A stretch of DNA of 64,000 bases, taken from contig NZ_JAXMNY010000002.1 of the NCBI RefSeq assembly GCF_034670185.1, positions 248,001 to 312,000 on the forward strand, written 5' to 3'. How positions within the stretch are numbered: position 1 is the first letter of the stretch; each line of letters starts with the position of its first letter. The position numbers and the translations under genes were made by a program. Positions 16,114 to 24,765 of the stretch are shown one piece after another. The stretch comes from Nisaea sp. GTDB taxonomy: Bacteria > Pseudomonadota > Alphaproteobacteria > Thalassobaculales > Thalassobaculaceae. The notes beneath the pieces are model-generated. The model was not told the origin of the DNA. It saw only the letters and a list, made by a program, of their open reading frames with translations, and did not search any database.

Positions 16114-16596
16114 GTGCGAATTGCGCTCTATCAACCCGATATCCCACAAAACACCGGTACCATTCTCCGTCTTGCCGCCTGCTTTGGCTTTCCGGTGGAC
16201 ATAATCGAGCCCTGTGGCTTCGCCCTGAGCGATGCCCGGATGCGCCGTGCAGGCATGGATTATATCGATCATGTGGACTGGACGCGGCACAATTCGTGGG
16301 AGCGTTTTCTGGAGCAGAGAACGTCCGGGCGCCTGGTCCTGCTGACGACGAAAGCGGACTCATCCCTGCAGGACTTCACATTCAAGGCGGACGACATACT
16401 CCTGTTCGGCCAAGAATCCGCCGGTGTGCCGGAAGAGGTTCACAACCGTGCCGATGCCCGCGTCGCGATTCCGATGCAAAGCGGCCTCAGATCACTCAAC
16501 CTGGCGGTCAGCGCCTCCATCGCTGCGTGGGAAGCCCTCCGCCAGACAGGTTTTGGCCACGACGTCCCGCCTCATACAGGCGGAGACCTGGCCTAA
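16114..16596 (+). CDS. trmL: tRNA (cytidine(34)-2'-O)-methyltransferase
   Basis: A 160-residue SPOUT-class enzyme that methylates the wobble ribose of some leucine tRNAs. Seen: IALYQPDIPQNTGTILRLAAC at the start, the knot segments LLFGQESAGVPEEV and IPMQSGLRSLNLAVSASIAAWEA. GTG at 16114 is chosen because homology begins right there and there is no in-frame ATG close upstream; the open frame extends far upstream across petA antisense and is not coding there. Divergent from the bc1 operon. Confidence 0.93.
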   Translation: MRIALYQPDIPQNTGTILRLAACFGFPVDIIEPCGFALSDARMRRAGMDYIDHVDWTRHNSWERFLEQRTSGRLVLLTTKADSSLQDFTFKADDILLFGQESAGVPEEVHNRADARVAIPMQSGLRSLNLAVSASIAAWEALRQTGFGHDVPPHTGGDLA

Positions 16597-16912
16597 AGTC
16601 TCCGACCGGCTGTTCATGCCAGCAGAGCGCCCGTTCAAGCTGCAACCACTCTGGGGAATCATGAAGTCGATATATTCTTCACCGGAGCGCCGAAACGCGC
16701 CCCATCGCCTCGTCTTCAAAGCATCTCGCAAACAAATCCAGCGCTTTCATTTTCACAACACCAGCCATCCGCTTTTTCTAGTTAAAGAAAAGCGCTTTCG
16801 ATTAACCATATTTTAGGCAAATCACATCATTCTTCTCGTTAGAGCAGTTCAAATCCTCGGGCTACACCAGTCCAGAACTTGACATTCTTCACACAGCAAC
16901 CATCCTGAAATC
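16597..16912. other. AT-rich intergenic region upstream of TetR gene
   Basis: 316 bp between trmL and the TetR gene. An imperfect 26-bp dyad spans 16781-16806 (centre AGCGCT, arms matching at 10 of 13 positions) and could be an operator. The string AGCGCTTTC occurs at 16740 and again at 16791. A stretch at 16838-16869 looks like fused pieces of a tRNA (GTTAGAGC, then GTTCAAATCC, then GGGCTACACCA) but does not fold. I see no convincing gene here. Confidence 0.45.
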
Positions 16913-17527
16913 ATGGCCAGACAAAAAGAATTCGATCAATCCGATGTCCTGCTGAAAGCCATGCAGGCCTTCTGGCGCCACGGCTACGAGGCAACCTCCG
17001 TTCAGGATCTGGTCGATGCGACCGGCATCAACCGCGGCTCCATGTACGACACCTTCGGCGACAAGCGCGGGCTATTTCAGGCTGCGGTTGATTTTTACAT
17101 TTCAAACGTCAGCGCCAAGCGCCTTTCCAAGATGCTGGAGACAGAATCGCCCCTGGTGGCGATCCGGACCTATTTTGAGGATCTGATTTCCTTTTCTGTG
17201 GGCGATGGCCGGAAGCTCGGTTGCCTGATTACGAACTCCGTGGTTGAACTTGCCCCGCACGACCCCACCATCGGCAAGATCCTTCGCGGCAGCTTCGCGC
17301 GGGTTGAAGATGTCTTCCATCAAACCCTGCTGCGCGCGCAGGACGAAGGCGAAATCCCCTCCCAGATCGATGCCCGGGCGATTGCCCGGTTCATGACAGC
17401 GACAGCGAACGGAATCCGCGTATTCGCCCGTGCCGACGCCGACGCAGAAACCTTGCGCGATGTGGTCAACAGCGCGCTGTCCGTGATCGAGGGTCGACAC
17501 CCCGAACTGCCCGTCGCGGCCGAATAG
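16913..17527 (+). CDS. TetR/AcrR-family transcriptional regulator
   Basis: A 204-residue repressor. The N-terminal helix-turn-helix covers about residues 8-52 (ALQAFWRHGYEATSVQDLVDATGINRGSMYDTFGDK-like, with the GVNRGSLY-type recognition helix), and the C-terminal half is a ligand/dimer domain of the AcrR-C type. It is followed after 139 nt by a peroxiredoxin-like gene in the same direction; a perfect 16-bp palindrome lies between them. It most likely controls that gene, perhaps in response to an electrophile or oxidant; the effector is not known. Confidence 0.92.
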   Translation: MARQKEFDQSDVLLKAMQAFWRHGYEATSVQDLVDATGINRGSMYDTFGDKRGLFQAAVDFYISNVSAKRLSKMLETESPLVAIRTYFEDLISFSVGDGRKLGCLITNSVVELAPHDPTIGKILRGSFARVEDVFHQTLLRAQDEGEIPSQIDARAIARFMTATANGIRVFARADADAETLRDVVNSALSVIEGRHPELPVAAE

Positions 17528-17612
17528 AAGCCCCGAACAGTACCTTTGCGTCCATCACCGATGGCTTCCTTGGGACACGTTTTCTTGAGGAGTGGCTATT
17601 CGTTTTGAATTC

Positions 17613-17628
17613 TGGAACAATTGTTCCA
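17613..17628. promoter_or_regulatory. Perfect 16-bp palindrome, candidate TetR operator
   Basis: TGGAACAATTGTTCCA is its own reverse complement. It sits 38 nt before the ATG of the peroxiredoxin-like gene and 86 nt after the stop of the TetR gene, where an operator would be expected. Confidence 0.6.
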
Positions 17629-17666
17629 TATTCATGTTCATTAAATCCATCCACGGGAAAACATCC

Positions 17667-18233
17667 ATGACTCAGCTTACCCCGCTCTTTCCGCGCCAAC
17701 AGGTACCGGCCCTTTCCGTCAAAACACTCGACGGCGGGACCTGGAGCATCTCCGACGCGAAGCCCGAGAACTTCACGATGATCGTTGTTTATCGCGGCCT
17801 GCATTGCCCGATTTGCGGCATGTATCTGAAAGACCTCGACCGCAAGCTCGCGGATTTCAAGGAACGCGGCGTCGACGTGATCGCACTTTCCAGCGACGAT
17901 GAAGCCCGCGCCAAGCAGGCCAAGGACGACTGGAAGATCGAGAACCTCACACTCGGTTACGGGCTGACACTTGAGAAGGCTCGCGAATGGGGACTCTACA
18001 TCTCTGCCGGACGCGGCAAGACCTCCGTCGGCATCGAAGAGCCGAAGCTGTTTGTTGAACCGGGCCTGTTCGTGGTCCGGCCGAATGGCGAGCTGTACTT
18101 CGCCAGCGTCCAGACCATGCCTTTCGCGCGGCCGGATTTCGCAGCGGTCCTGAAAGCCCTCGATTTCGTTATAGCGAAAGACTATCCGGGTCGCGGCGAG
18201 ATCGTCGACCACCTGGCACAAGCCGCCGAGTAA
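17667..18233 (+). CDS. Peroxiredoxin-like (AhpC/TSA) protein with CPIC motif
   Basis: A 188-residue thioredoxin-fold protein of the AhpC/TSA group. It has C47-P-I-C50 at the start of the first helix (YRGLHCPICGMYL), more like a thioredoxin CxxC than the classical peroxiredoxin PxxxTxxC. Probably reduces peroxides or acts as a thiol oxidoreductase in the cytosol; no signal peptide. ATG at 17667 is chosen: the frame stays open upstream to a GTG at 17592 but that stretch overlaps the palindrome and lacks family similarity. Likely controlled by the adjacent TetR protein. Confidence 0.85.
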   Translation: MTQLTPLFPRQQVPALSVKTLDGGTWSISDAKPENFTMIVVYRGLHCPICGMYLKDLDRKLADFKERGVDVIALSSDDEARAKQAKDDWKIENLTLGYGLTLEKAREWGLYISAGRGKTSVGIEEPKLFVEPGLFVVRPNGELYFASVQTMPFARPDFAAVLKALDFVIAKDYPGRGEIVDHLAQAAE

Positions 18234-18348
18234 CCGGACCTTTGGGGAAGTCGCCCAGCGGCTTCCCCGGCCTTGCCCTGGCGACGCGCCGTGCCTCCAG
18301 ACCCGAATTCCACTGGCACCGGGTCCGGCCTTGGGCTACTAGGGCAGC

Positions 18349-19233
18349 GTGACAAATCATCCGCTGAAGACACTCCGTTTCCGTCTCGAAGCCGCTCTCT
18401 TGGCGGTGCTGTTGTTCGTTGTGCGCCTGCTGCCTCTCACCGCTGCCTCCTGGATCGGCGGCAAGGTCCTGCAAATCGTCGGGCCTTTCCTGCCGGCGCA
18501 CCGCATCGCCCGCAGGAACCTGGAGCGCGCCTTCCCGGAAAAAGACAGTGCCGAGATCGGCCGCATCCTGAGCGGCATGTGGAACAATCTCGGCCGGACA
18601 GCCGCCGAATACCCGCACCACGATACAATCAAGGCTGAAGCTTCCAGCCGCCTGGAAGTCCATGGCGGTGAACGGCTTGAGGCGCTCGCCGCGAACCCGC
18701 GCCCGGCCATCTTCTTTTCAGCTCATCTTGCGAATTGGGAAGTGCTGCCTATCGTCTCCGCCCTGCGCGACCTTCCGGTGAACCCGGTGTTCCGGAGCCC
18801 GAACAATCCCTATCTGAAAGATCTGTTCGAGGCCCGGAGGCCTCACCCGGAGGTACAACTGGTCGCCAAAGGGCCGCGCGCCGTGCGGGAGCTGATCAAG
18901 ATCCTGAAACAGAACCGCTCCGTTGCCCTGCTGATCGACCAGAAGTTACGGGAAGGCATTCCCGTCAAATTCTTCGGGCGTGACGCCATGACCCCCAGCG
19001 CCTTCGCCGAACTCGCCCAGATGCTCGATTGCGAGATTTATCCGACCCGGGTCGAGCGACTGCCAGGCGCCCGGTTCCGGGCAACCATCTACCCGCCGCT
19101 GGAAAAGCCTGACACGGCAGACCGTAAAGAGGCCGTGCGCATCCTCACCCAGACGGCGACAGCCATGATCGAGGAATGGGTGCGGGAACGACCGTCCGAG
19201 TGGTTCTGGGTACACCGGCGCTGGCCCGATTAA
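18349..19233 (+). CDS. Lipid A-type (HtrB/LpxL family) acyltransferase
   Basis: A 294-residue membrane-associated acyltransferase. One N-terminal hydrophobic segment (about 14-34) precedes the catalytic H-x4-E motif H126..E131 (SAHLANWE) and the FRSPNNPYL and LIDQKLREGIPV segments typical of late lipid A acyltransferases. It would move an acyl chain from ACP (or CoA) to a lipid A precursor on the inner face of the membrane. GTG start. It converges with an MsbA-like exporter gene, which fits a lipopolysaccharide role. Confidence 0.88.
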   Translation: MTNHPLKTLRFRLEAALLAVLLFVVRLLPLTAASWIGGKVLQIVGPFLPAHRIARRNLERAFPEKDSAEIGRILSGMWNNLGRTAAEYPHHDTIKAEASSRLEVHGGERLEALAANPRPAIFFSAHLANWEVLPIVSALRDLPVNPVFRSPNNPYLKDLFEARRPHPEVQLVAKGPRAVRELIKILKQNRSVALLIDQKLREGIPVKFFGRDAMTPSAFAELAQMLDCEIYPTRVERLPGARFRATIYPPLEKPDTADRKEAVRILTQTATAMIEEWVRERPSEWFWVHRRWPD

Positions 19234-19272
19234 GGCGCCTGGCTCGCCGCCTCGCTTCTGGCAGGCTGATCC

Positions 19273-21120
19273 TTAGATCGCACGATCCCTGTGCGCGGCA
19301 TCGCTCGGTCCGAACTGCAAGGCATGCAGATGTGCGTAGAGACCGGCCTTACCGATCAGCGCATCGTGGGTCCCGCTTTCGACCACACGACCGCCATCGA
19401 AGACATGGATCACGTCCGCATGTTGAATAGTCGACAGCCGATGCGCGATGACGATGGTTGTCCGCCCTTTCATCAGAACCTTGAGAGCGTTCTGGATCTG
19501 CCGTTCTGATTCGGTATCCAGAGCGCTGGTGGCTTCGTCCAGCAGCAGGATCGGCGCGTCCTTCAGAATGGCCCGAGCAATCGCAAGCCGCTGACGCTGC
19601 CCGCCGGAGAGCTTCGTGCCCTGCTCGCCGATCACGGTTTCATAGCCATCAGGCAATTCAGTAATGAATCCATCCGCCGCCGCCGCCTTGGCTGCCGCCC
19701 GGACCTCCTCGTCACTCGCATCGAGCCGGCCGAAGCGAATGTTGTTGATGACGGAATCATCGAACAGGACGACGTCCTGACTGACAATGGCAAGCGCCTC
19801 GCGGACACTTTCGAGGGTCACGGTCCGGATATCGAGCCCGTTGACCATGACGCAGCCGTCCGCCGGATCGTAAAAGCGCGGGATCATGGAAAGCACCGTG
19901 CTCTTGCCCGCGCCGGAGGGGCCGACCAATGCTGTGACCTTGCCGGCCGGCGCCTCGAAACTGACGCCATTAAGCGCGACCTCCGGCGCCATACCCTCCC
20001 CAGCCGCCACATCCTCAGCCGGAGCCGTCGCGCCATAGGCAAACCGGACGGCATCGAACTTCACCGAACCGGCAGCCCGTGGCAGCGATCCGGCACCCGG
20101 TGCGTCCTTGATCTTCGGTTCTTGATCAAGCAGGGCGAACACCCGCTGTGCAGCGGCAAGGCCCTCCTGGATATTGGTGGCGATCTTGCCGAGCGCGCGC
20201 ATCGGCTGATACGCCATCAGAGTGGCAGCGATGAACGAGAAGAAGGCGCCGGGAGACGTATGCCCCTCGATCACGCGGGCGCCACCATAGGCGATCACAG
20301 CCGCCACAGCGACACCGCCGAGGAAATCGATGATCGGCTGCGGTGCGGCCTTCACTCGGATACCCCGGTAGTTCAACTGGAAGAGCCGCTCCACCAACCC
20401 CTGGATCCGGCCGGTCTCATTCTCCTCCAGCCCAAAGGACTTGATCATGCGGATGCCCTGAAAGCCCTGGGTCAGCAGGGTGGTCATCGCGCCCATTTCT
20501 TCCTGTGTCTCGGCCGAGACACGGCGCATCCGCTTGCCGAGCTGGCGGATCGGATAGGCAGAGATCGGGGCGACGATGAAGGTGATGCAGGCCAGCATCC
20601 ACTCCTGATAAAACATCACAGCGACGAGGAAGATGACGGACAGGGTGTCCCGGCCGAGACCGACCAGAGCATTTGCCACCGCGTTACGCATTGCGTTGAT
20701 GTCGAACGTAAAATGCGAAATCAGGGTGCCGCTGTGCCGGTCCTGGAACAGGCCGAGATCGAGATGAATCAAATGCCTGTAGAGCCGGGCCTGGGTATCC
20801 GCGACAACCCGCTGGCCGACATAGCCGACGAGCACTTCCTGGATATAGGTGGCAACACTCTTCACGAAGAAGGTCGCGACGACGGCGCCGGCAACCAGCC
20901 ACAGCACCGACAGATCCTTCTCGATGAAAATCTTGTTCACCATCGGATCCATCAGCCAGGCCGAGGCCGCAGTCGCGCCGGCGACCAGCACCATGCAAAG
21001 CCCGGCCAGGATCAGACGTCCCGTATAGGGTCTCACAAGATCGCGGACCACACGCCTCAGCAGTGAAATGCTGGCCTCGTCCGTGAGGCTGATTTTAGTC
21101 CGGTCGGGTTTATTAGCCAT
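19273..21120 (-). CDS. MsbA-like ABC exporter (fused membrane and ATPase domains)
   Basis: A 615-residue half-transporter. Residues ~25-330 are a six-helix exporter domain (LVRPYTGRLILAGLCMVL first); residues ~360-600 are the ATPase with Walker A GPSGAGKST, signature LSGGQRQR and Walker B ILLLDEATSALD. Homodimers of this type flip lipid A core or other hydrophobic compounds. The neighbouring lipid A-type acyltransferase favours an MsbA role, but drug or lipid exporters of the same build cannot be excluded. Confidence 0.88.
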   Translation of the reverse strand: MANKPDRTKISLTDEASISLLRRVVRDLVRPYTGRLILAGLCMVLVAGATAASAWLMDPMVNKIFIEKDLSVLWLVAGAVVATFFVKSVATYIQEVLVGYVGQRVVADTQARLYRHLIHLDLGLFQDRHSGTLISHFTFDINAMRNAVANALVGLGRDTLSVIFLVAVMFYQEWMLACITFIVAPISAYPIRQLGKRMRRVSAETQEEMGAMTTLLTQGFQGIRMIKSFGLEENETGRIQGLVERLFQLNYRGIRVKAAPQPIIDFLGGVAVAAVIAYGGARVIEGHTSPGAFFSFIAATLMAYQPMRALGKIATNIQEGLAAAQRVFALLDQEPKIKDAPGAGSLPRAAGSVKFDAVRFAYGATAPAEDVAAGEGMAPEVALNGVSFEAPAGKVTALVGPSGAGKSTVLSMIPRFYDPADGCVMVNGLDIRTVTLESVREALAIVSQDVVLFDDSVINNIRFGRLDASDEEVRAAAKAAAADGFITELPDGYETVIGEQGTKLSGGQRQRLAIARAILKDAPILLLDEATSALDTESERQIQNALKVLMKGRTTIVIAHRLSTIQHADVIHVFDGGRVVESGTHDALIGKAGLYAHLHALQFGPSDAAHRDRAI

Positions 21121-21231
21121 TCAGTCCAGTCCAAGCAATTCGGCGCTCTGCATATAGCATGGCACCGTCTGACCGCCACCGATTTGCGCTGCCAATATCG
21201 CGCCGATACCCACAATCCCGAGCGGACCGTG

Positions 21232-21259
21232 TTGATTTAAATTCGGTATCCCGTACTAT
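21232..21259 (+). promoter_or_regulatory. Putative promoter of first peptide-importer operon
   Basis: TTGATT, 16-nt spacer, TACTAT; upstream of a 16-bp perfect dyad at 21281 and 98 nt before the ATG of the binding-protein gene. Matched by eye. Confidence 0.35.
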
Positions 21260-21280
21260 TACCGTCTTGGATTCAAATTC

Positions 21281-21296
21281 ATCCGATCAATCGGAT
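21281..21296. promoter_or_regulatory. 16-bp dyad, candidate operator
   Basis: ATCCGAT, CA, ATCGGAT: perfect 7-bp arms with a 2-bp spacer, placed just downstream of the putative promoter. It shares the pattern CCG-N2-CA-N2-CGG with the dyad at 53727-53742. Confidence 0.45.
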
Positions 21297-21357
21297 TAGC
21301 GCCTAACAAAGCAAGAATAATAATCGGCGCAACACTTTGGCAAAACAGGAGGCTCGT

Positions 21358-22941
21358 ATGAAATCGGACAACAAGCTCTCGTCAGCGATGAACACTGACG
21401 TATCCCGTCGAGGATTTCTCGGCGGCACCGCAGCACTCGGCGTGACTGTAGCGTCTACTTCGGCACTGATGGGAAAAAAGGCCTATGCGGCCAAAAAGGG
21501 CGGCCATCTGCGCGCTGGTATCGCGCACGGCTCGACCACTGACTCGCTCGATCCGGCAACCTACGAAAACGGCTTCTCTCTCGCCCTTGATTACACCCTG
21601 TTCAATCATCTCGGCGAAGTCGATCACACCGGTGCGGTGAGACCGGAACTGGCGGAAAGCTGGGAAGCCTCCCCGGATGCCACGACCTGGTCCTTCAAAC
21701 TGCGCCAGGGCGTCGAGTTCCACAACGGCAAGACCCTTGAAGCCTCCGACGTGATCGCCTCCATCGAGTACCACATGGGCGAGGACACCAAGTCAGCGGC
21801 GAAATCCCTGCTGAAGCAGGTCAAATCGATGAAGGCCGACGGCAAGAACGAGGTCGTGATCGAGCTCGAAGCCGGCAATGCCGATTTCCCGTATGTGATC
21901 AGCGACTATCATATTGCCATCAAGCCGGCCAAGGACGGCAAGATCGACCCGACCGAAGGTATCGGCACAGGTCCGTACGCGCTCGAAAACTACGAGCCGG
22001 GCGTCCGCCTGATGGCCAACAAGAACAAGAACTACTTCAAGTCCGACCGCGCCCATTTCGACCAGGTCGAACTGATCACCATCATCGACCTTGCTGCCCG
22101 TCAGAACGCGCTGACCACCGGCGAAATCGACATGATGGACCGGGCCGACCTGAAGACGGTTCACCTTCTGAAGCGTCAGAAGGGCATCAACGTCATGGAG
22201 ACGGTGGGCTACAAGCACTACACCATGCCGATGCGCACGGACACGGCACCGTTCGACAAGAACGACCTGCGGCTGGCTCTGAAATATTCCCTCGACCGGG
22301 AAGAGCTGGTGAAGAAAATCCTGCGCGGCCACGGTGTTGTCGGTAACGACCACCCTATCAGCCCGACCAACCAGTATCATGCAGAAGGCCTCGCCCAGCG
22401 GATGTACGATCCGGACAAGGCGAAGTTCCACTTCAAGAAGGCCGGCTTGGAAGGCACGACGATCCAGCTTTCAGCCGCCGACGCTGCCTTCCCGGGCGCT
22501 GTCGACGCTGCCGTGCTCTACAAGGAGCATGCGGCCAAAGCAGGCATCGATATCGAAGTCGTGCGTGAGCCGAACGACGGCTACTGGTCGAACGTCTGGA
22601 TGAAAAAAGGCTGGTGCGCCTGCTATTGGGGCGGCCGTCCGACCGAAGACTGGATGTTCACAACGGCTTATGCCGCCGGTGCGGACTGGAACGACACGTT
22701 CTGGAATCACGACCGGTTCAACGAGCTGCTCCTCGCGGCCCGTGCCGAGCTCGACAGCGACAAGCGCCGGACCATGTATTACGAGATGCAGGAAATCGTC
22801 AGCAACGACGGTGGCGTGGTTGTCCCGATGTTCGCGAACTATGTGTTCGCCGCATCCGACAAGATCCTGCCGTCCGAGCAGATGGCCGGTAACTGGGAGC
22901 TTGACGGTTCCAAGTTTACGGAACGGTGGTCCTTCGCCTAA
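21358..22941 (+). CDS. Peptide-type ABC importer, substrate-binding protein (Tat signal)
   Basis: A 527-residue family-5 (DppA/OppA type) solute-binding protein. The signal has a twin-arginine (SRRGFLGG, R17-R18) and a hydrophobic stretch ending near AYAA, so it is exported folded by Tat. Body shows ESWEASPDATTWSFKLRQGVEFHNG and GTGPYALENYEPG, both family hallmarks. The ATG at 21358 is chosen because CAGGAGG lies 7 nt upstream; a TTG seven codons earlier lacks a site. First gene of a five-gene operon with two permeases, a double ATPase and an S15 hydrolase; ligand is probably a peptide or peptide-like compound. Confidence 0.93.
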   Translation: MKSDNKLSSAMNTDVSRRGFLGGTAALGVTVASTSALMGKKAYAAKKGGHLRAGIAHGSTTDSLDPATYENGFSLALDYTLFNHLGEVDHTGAVRPELAESWEASPDATTWSFKLRQGVEFHNGKTLEASDVIASIEYHMGEDTKSAAKSLLKQVKSMKADGKNEVVIELEAGNADFPYVISDYHIAIKPAKDGKIDPTEGIGTGPYALENYEPGVRLMANKNKNYFKSDRAHFDQVELITIIDLAARQNALTTGEIDMMDRADLKTVHLLKRQKGINVMETVGYKHYTMPMRTDTAPFDKNDLRLALKYSLDREELVKKILRGHGVVGNDHPISPTNQYHAEGLAQRMYDPDKAKFHFKKAGLEGTTIQLSAADAAFPGAVDAAVLYKEHAAKAGIDIEVVREPNDGYWSNVWMKKGWCACYWGGRPTEDWMFTTAYAAGADWNDTFWNHDRFNELLLAARAELDSDKRRTMYYEMQEIVSNDGGVVVPMFANYVFAASDKILPSEQMAGNWELDGSKFTERWSFA

Positions 22942-22967
22942 GGGCGGGGGCACCGTAGGCCAACCGC

Positions 22968-23924
22968 ATGTCACAAATCCTCAAAATGGTTGCCCAGCGC
23001 TTTGCGCTGGGCTTCCTCACCCTTTTCATTGTTTCGCTCATTATTTTTCTCGGCATTGAGCTCCTTCCCGGCGATATCGCGGAAGAAATCCTCGGCCAGA
23101 GCGCCACGCCCGAGACCGTTGCTGCTTTCCGCAAGGAACTCGGCCTCGATGTTCCCGCCCACATCCGTTATTTCGACTGGCTCTGGGGCATGCTCAATGG
23201 CGATATGGGCCGCTCTCTCGCCAACAAGCGCGAAATCTCCGAGCTGATCGGCCTGCGTTTCGGCAATACGCTCTTCCTTGCAGTCACCGCCGCGGCGATC
23301 TCCGTGCCGCTCGCCCTCACTCTCGGAGTCCTGGCAGCGCTGTACCGCCATTCCTTCTACGATCGCGCGGTCAATGTGGTGACACTGAGCTCCATTTCCT
23401 TTCCTGAATTCTTTGTTGCCTATATCCTGATATTCCTGCTCTCCGTGACCTTTCCGATATTCCCCTCCATCGCCAATATCAGCGATGCGACGCCCTTCTG
23501 GGAAAAGGTCTACAAGGTCCTGCTGCCCGCTCTGACACTCACGCTTGTCGTTGTCGCGCACATGATGCGGATGACCCGGGCAGCGATTATCAACCTGCTC
23601 GCCAGTCCCTATATCGAGATGGCGAACCTCAAAGGCCTCAGCCGGGCACGGGTCATCGTCAAGCACGCCCTGCCGAATGCCCTGGCACCGATCATCAATG
23701 TCGTCGTGATCAACCTCGCCTATCTGATCGTCGGCGTGGTCGTGGTCGAAGTGGTGTTCGTCTATCCGGGCCTCGGCCAGCTCATGGTCGACTCGGTCTC
23801 GAAGCGCGATCTGCCTGTGGTGCAGGCATCCGCAATGATCTTTGCCGGCACATACGTCTTACTCAACTTGCTCGCGGACATTCTGTCGATCCTGACAAAT
23901 CCGCGCCTGCTGCATCCGCGATGA
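22968..23924 (+). CDS. Peptide-type ABC importer permease (DppB type)
   Basis: A 318-residue inner-membrane permease with about six helices. N-terminal LGFLTLFIVSLIIFLGIELLPGD is typical of DppB/OppB, and LKGLSRARVIVKHALPNA is the EAA loop contacting the ATPase. Second gene of the operon, 26 nt after the binding protein. Confidence 0.94.
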   Translation: MSQILKMVAQRFALGFLTLFIVSLIIFLGIELLPGDIAEEILGQSATPETVAAFRKELGLDVPAHIRYFDWLWGMLNGDMGRSLANKREISELIGLRFGNTLFLAVTAAAISVPLALTLGVLAALYRHSFYDRAVNVVTLSSISFPEFFVAYILIFLLSVTFPIFPSIANISDATPFWEKVYKVLLPALTLTLVVVAHMMRMTRAAIINLLASPYIEMANLKGLSRARVIVKHALPNALAPIINVVVINLAYLIVGVVVVEVVFVYPGLGQLMVDSVSKRDLPVVQASAMIFAGTYVLLNLLADILSILTNPRLLHPR

Positions 23925-23937
23925 GGGAGGAAGTCCA

Positions 23938-24765
23938 ATGAACGCCACCCTCAAACTGCTGGCCAGCGCGCCATGGAGCGCCAGATTCGGCATCGTCGTC
24001 ATTCTCGGCTACGCCTTCGTAGCCATCTTCGCACCGGTGTTGACGCCTTATGGCGAAACGGAAATCGTCGGTGCGGAATTCGAGCTCTGGGGCGAGGAGT
24101 TCATCCTCGGCACGGACAGTCTCGGCCGGGACATGCTGACCCGGCTGATCTACGGCGCACGAAACACCATCGGCATTGCCTTCCTGACAACCGGCCTCGC
24201 CTTTCTGCTCGGCTCGGTCACCGGCTTTCTTGCCGCTGCCATCTCCGGCTGGGTCGATCAGCTTCTGTCCCGGATCGTCGATGTGCTTATGGCGATCCCG
24301 GCCCTGATCTTCGGCCTTCTCGTCCTCACCATCGTCGGCACATCGATCGTCAACATGGTGCTGGTCATCGCCGTTCTCGAATCGACCCGTGTGTTCCGTC
24401 TGGCCCGCGCTGTTGCGATGGGGGTCGTGGTCATGGATTACGTTGAAGCGGCCCGTCTGCGCGGCGAAGGTCTGTGGTGGATCATGAGCCGCGAAGTGCT
24501 GCCGAACGCCCTGCCCCCGCTGGTGGCTGAATTCGGCCTGCGCTTCTGCTTCGTATTCCTGTTCATCAGCGCCCTCAGCTTCCTCGGCCTCGGCATCCAG
24601 CCGCCGACCGCCGATTGGGGCAGCATGGTCCGTGACAACGCCACCCTCATGACCTTTGGCGATATCACGCCTTTGGTGCCGGCGGCGGCCATTGCGCTGC
24701 TGACCGTCGCTGTGAACTTCGTCGTCGACTGGTTCCTCCACAAGGCAAGCGGATTGAAAGAATGA
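23938..24765 (+). CDS. Peptide-type ABC importer permease (DppC type)
   Basis: A 275-residue permease that pairs with the DppB-type subunit. The N-terminal segment has GTDSLGRDMLTRLIYGAR, the DppC/OppC signature, and the EAA loop is EAARLRGEGLWWIMSREVLPN. It begins 13 nt after the DppB gene, and its stop overlaps the ATPase start (ATGA at 24762). Confidence 0.94.
   Translation: MNATLKLLASAPWSARFGIVVILGYAFVAIFAPVLTPYGETEIVGAEFELWGEEFILGTDSLGRDMLTRLIYGARNTIGIAFLTTGLAFLLGSVTGFLAAAISGWVDQLLSRIVDVLMAIPALIFGLLVLTIVGTSIVNMVLVIAVLESTRVFRLARAVAMGVVVMDYVEAARLRGEGLWWIMSREVLPNALPPLVAEFGLRFCFVFLFISALSFLGLGIQPPTADWGSMVRDNATLMTFGDITPLVPAAAIALLTVAVNFVVDWFLHKASGLKE

Noticed and set aside
16838..16869. A functional tRNA gene
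   Set aside because: No anticodon arm, T-stem bases do not pair and the spacing to the CCA end is off by one.
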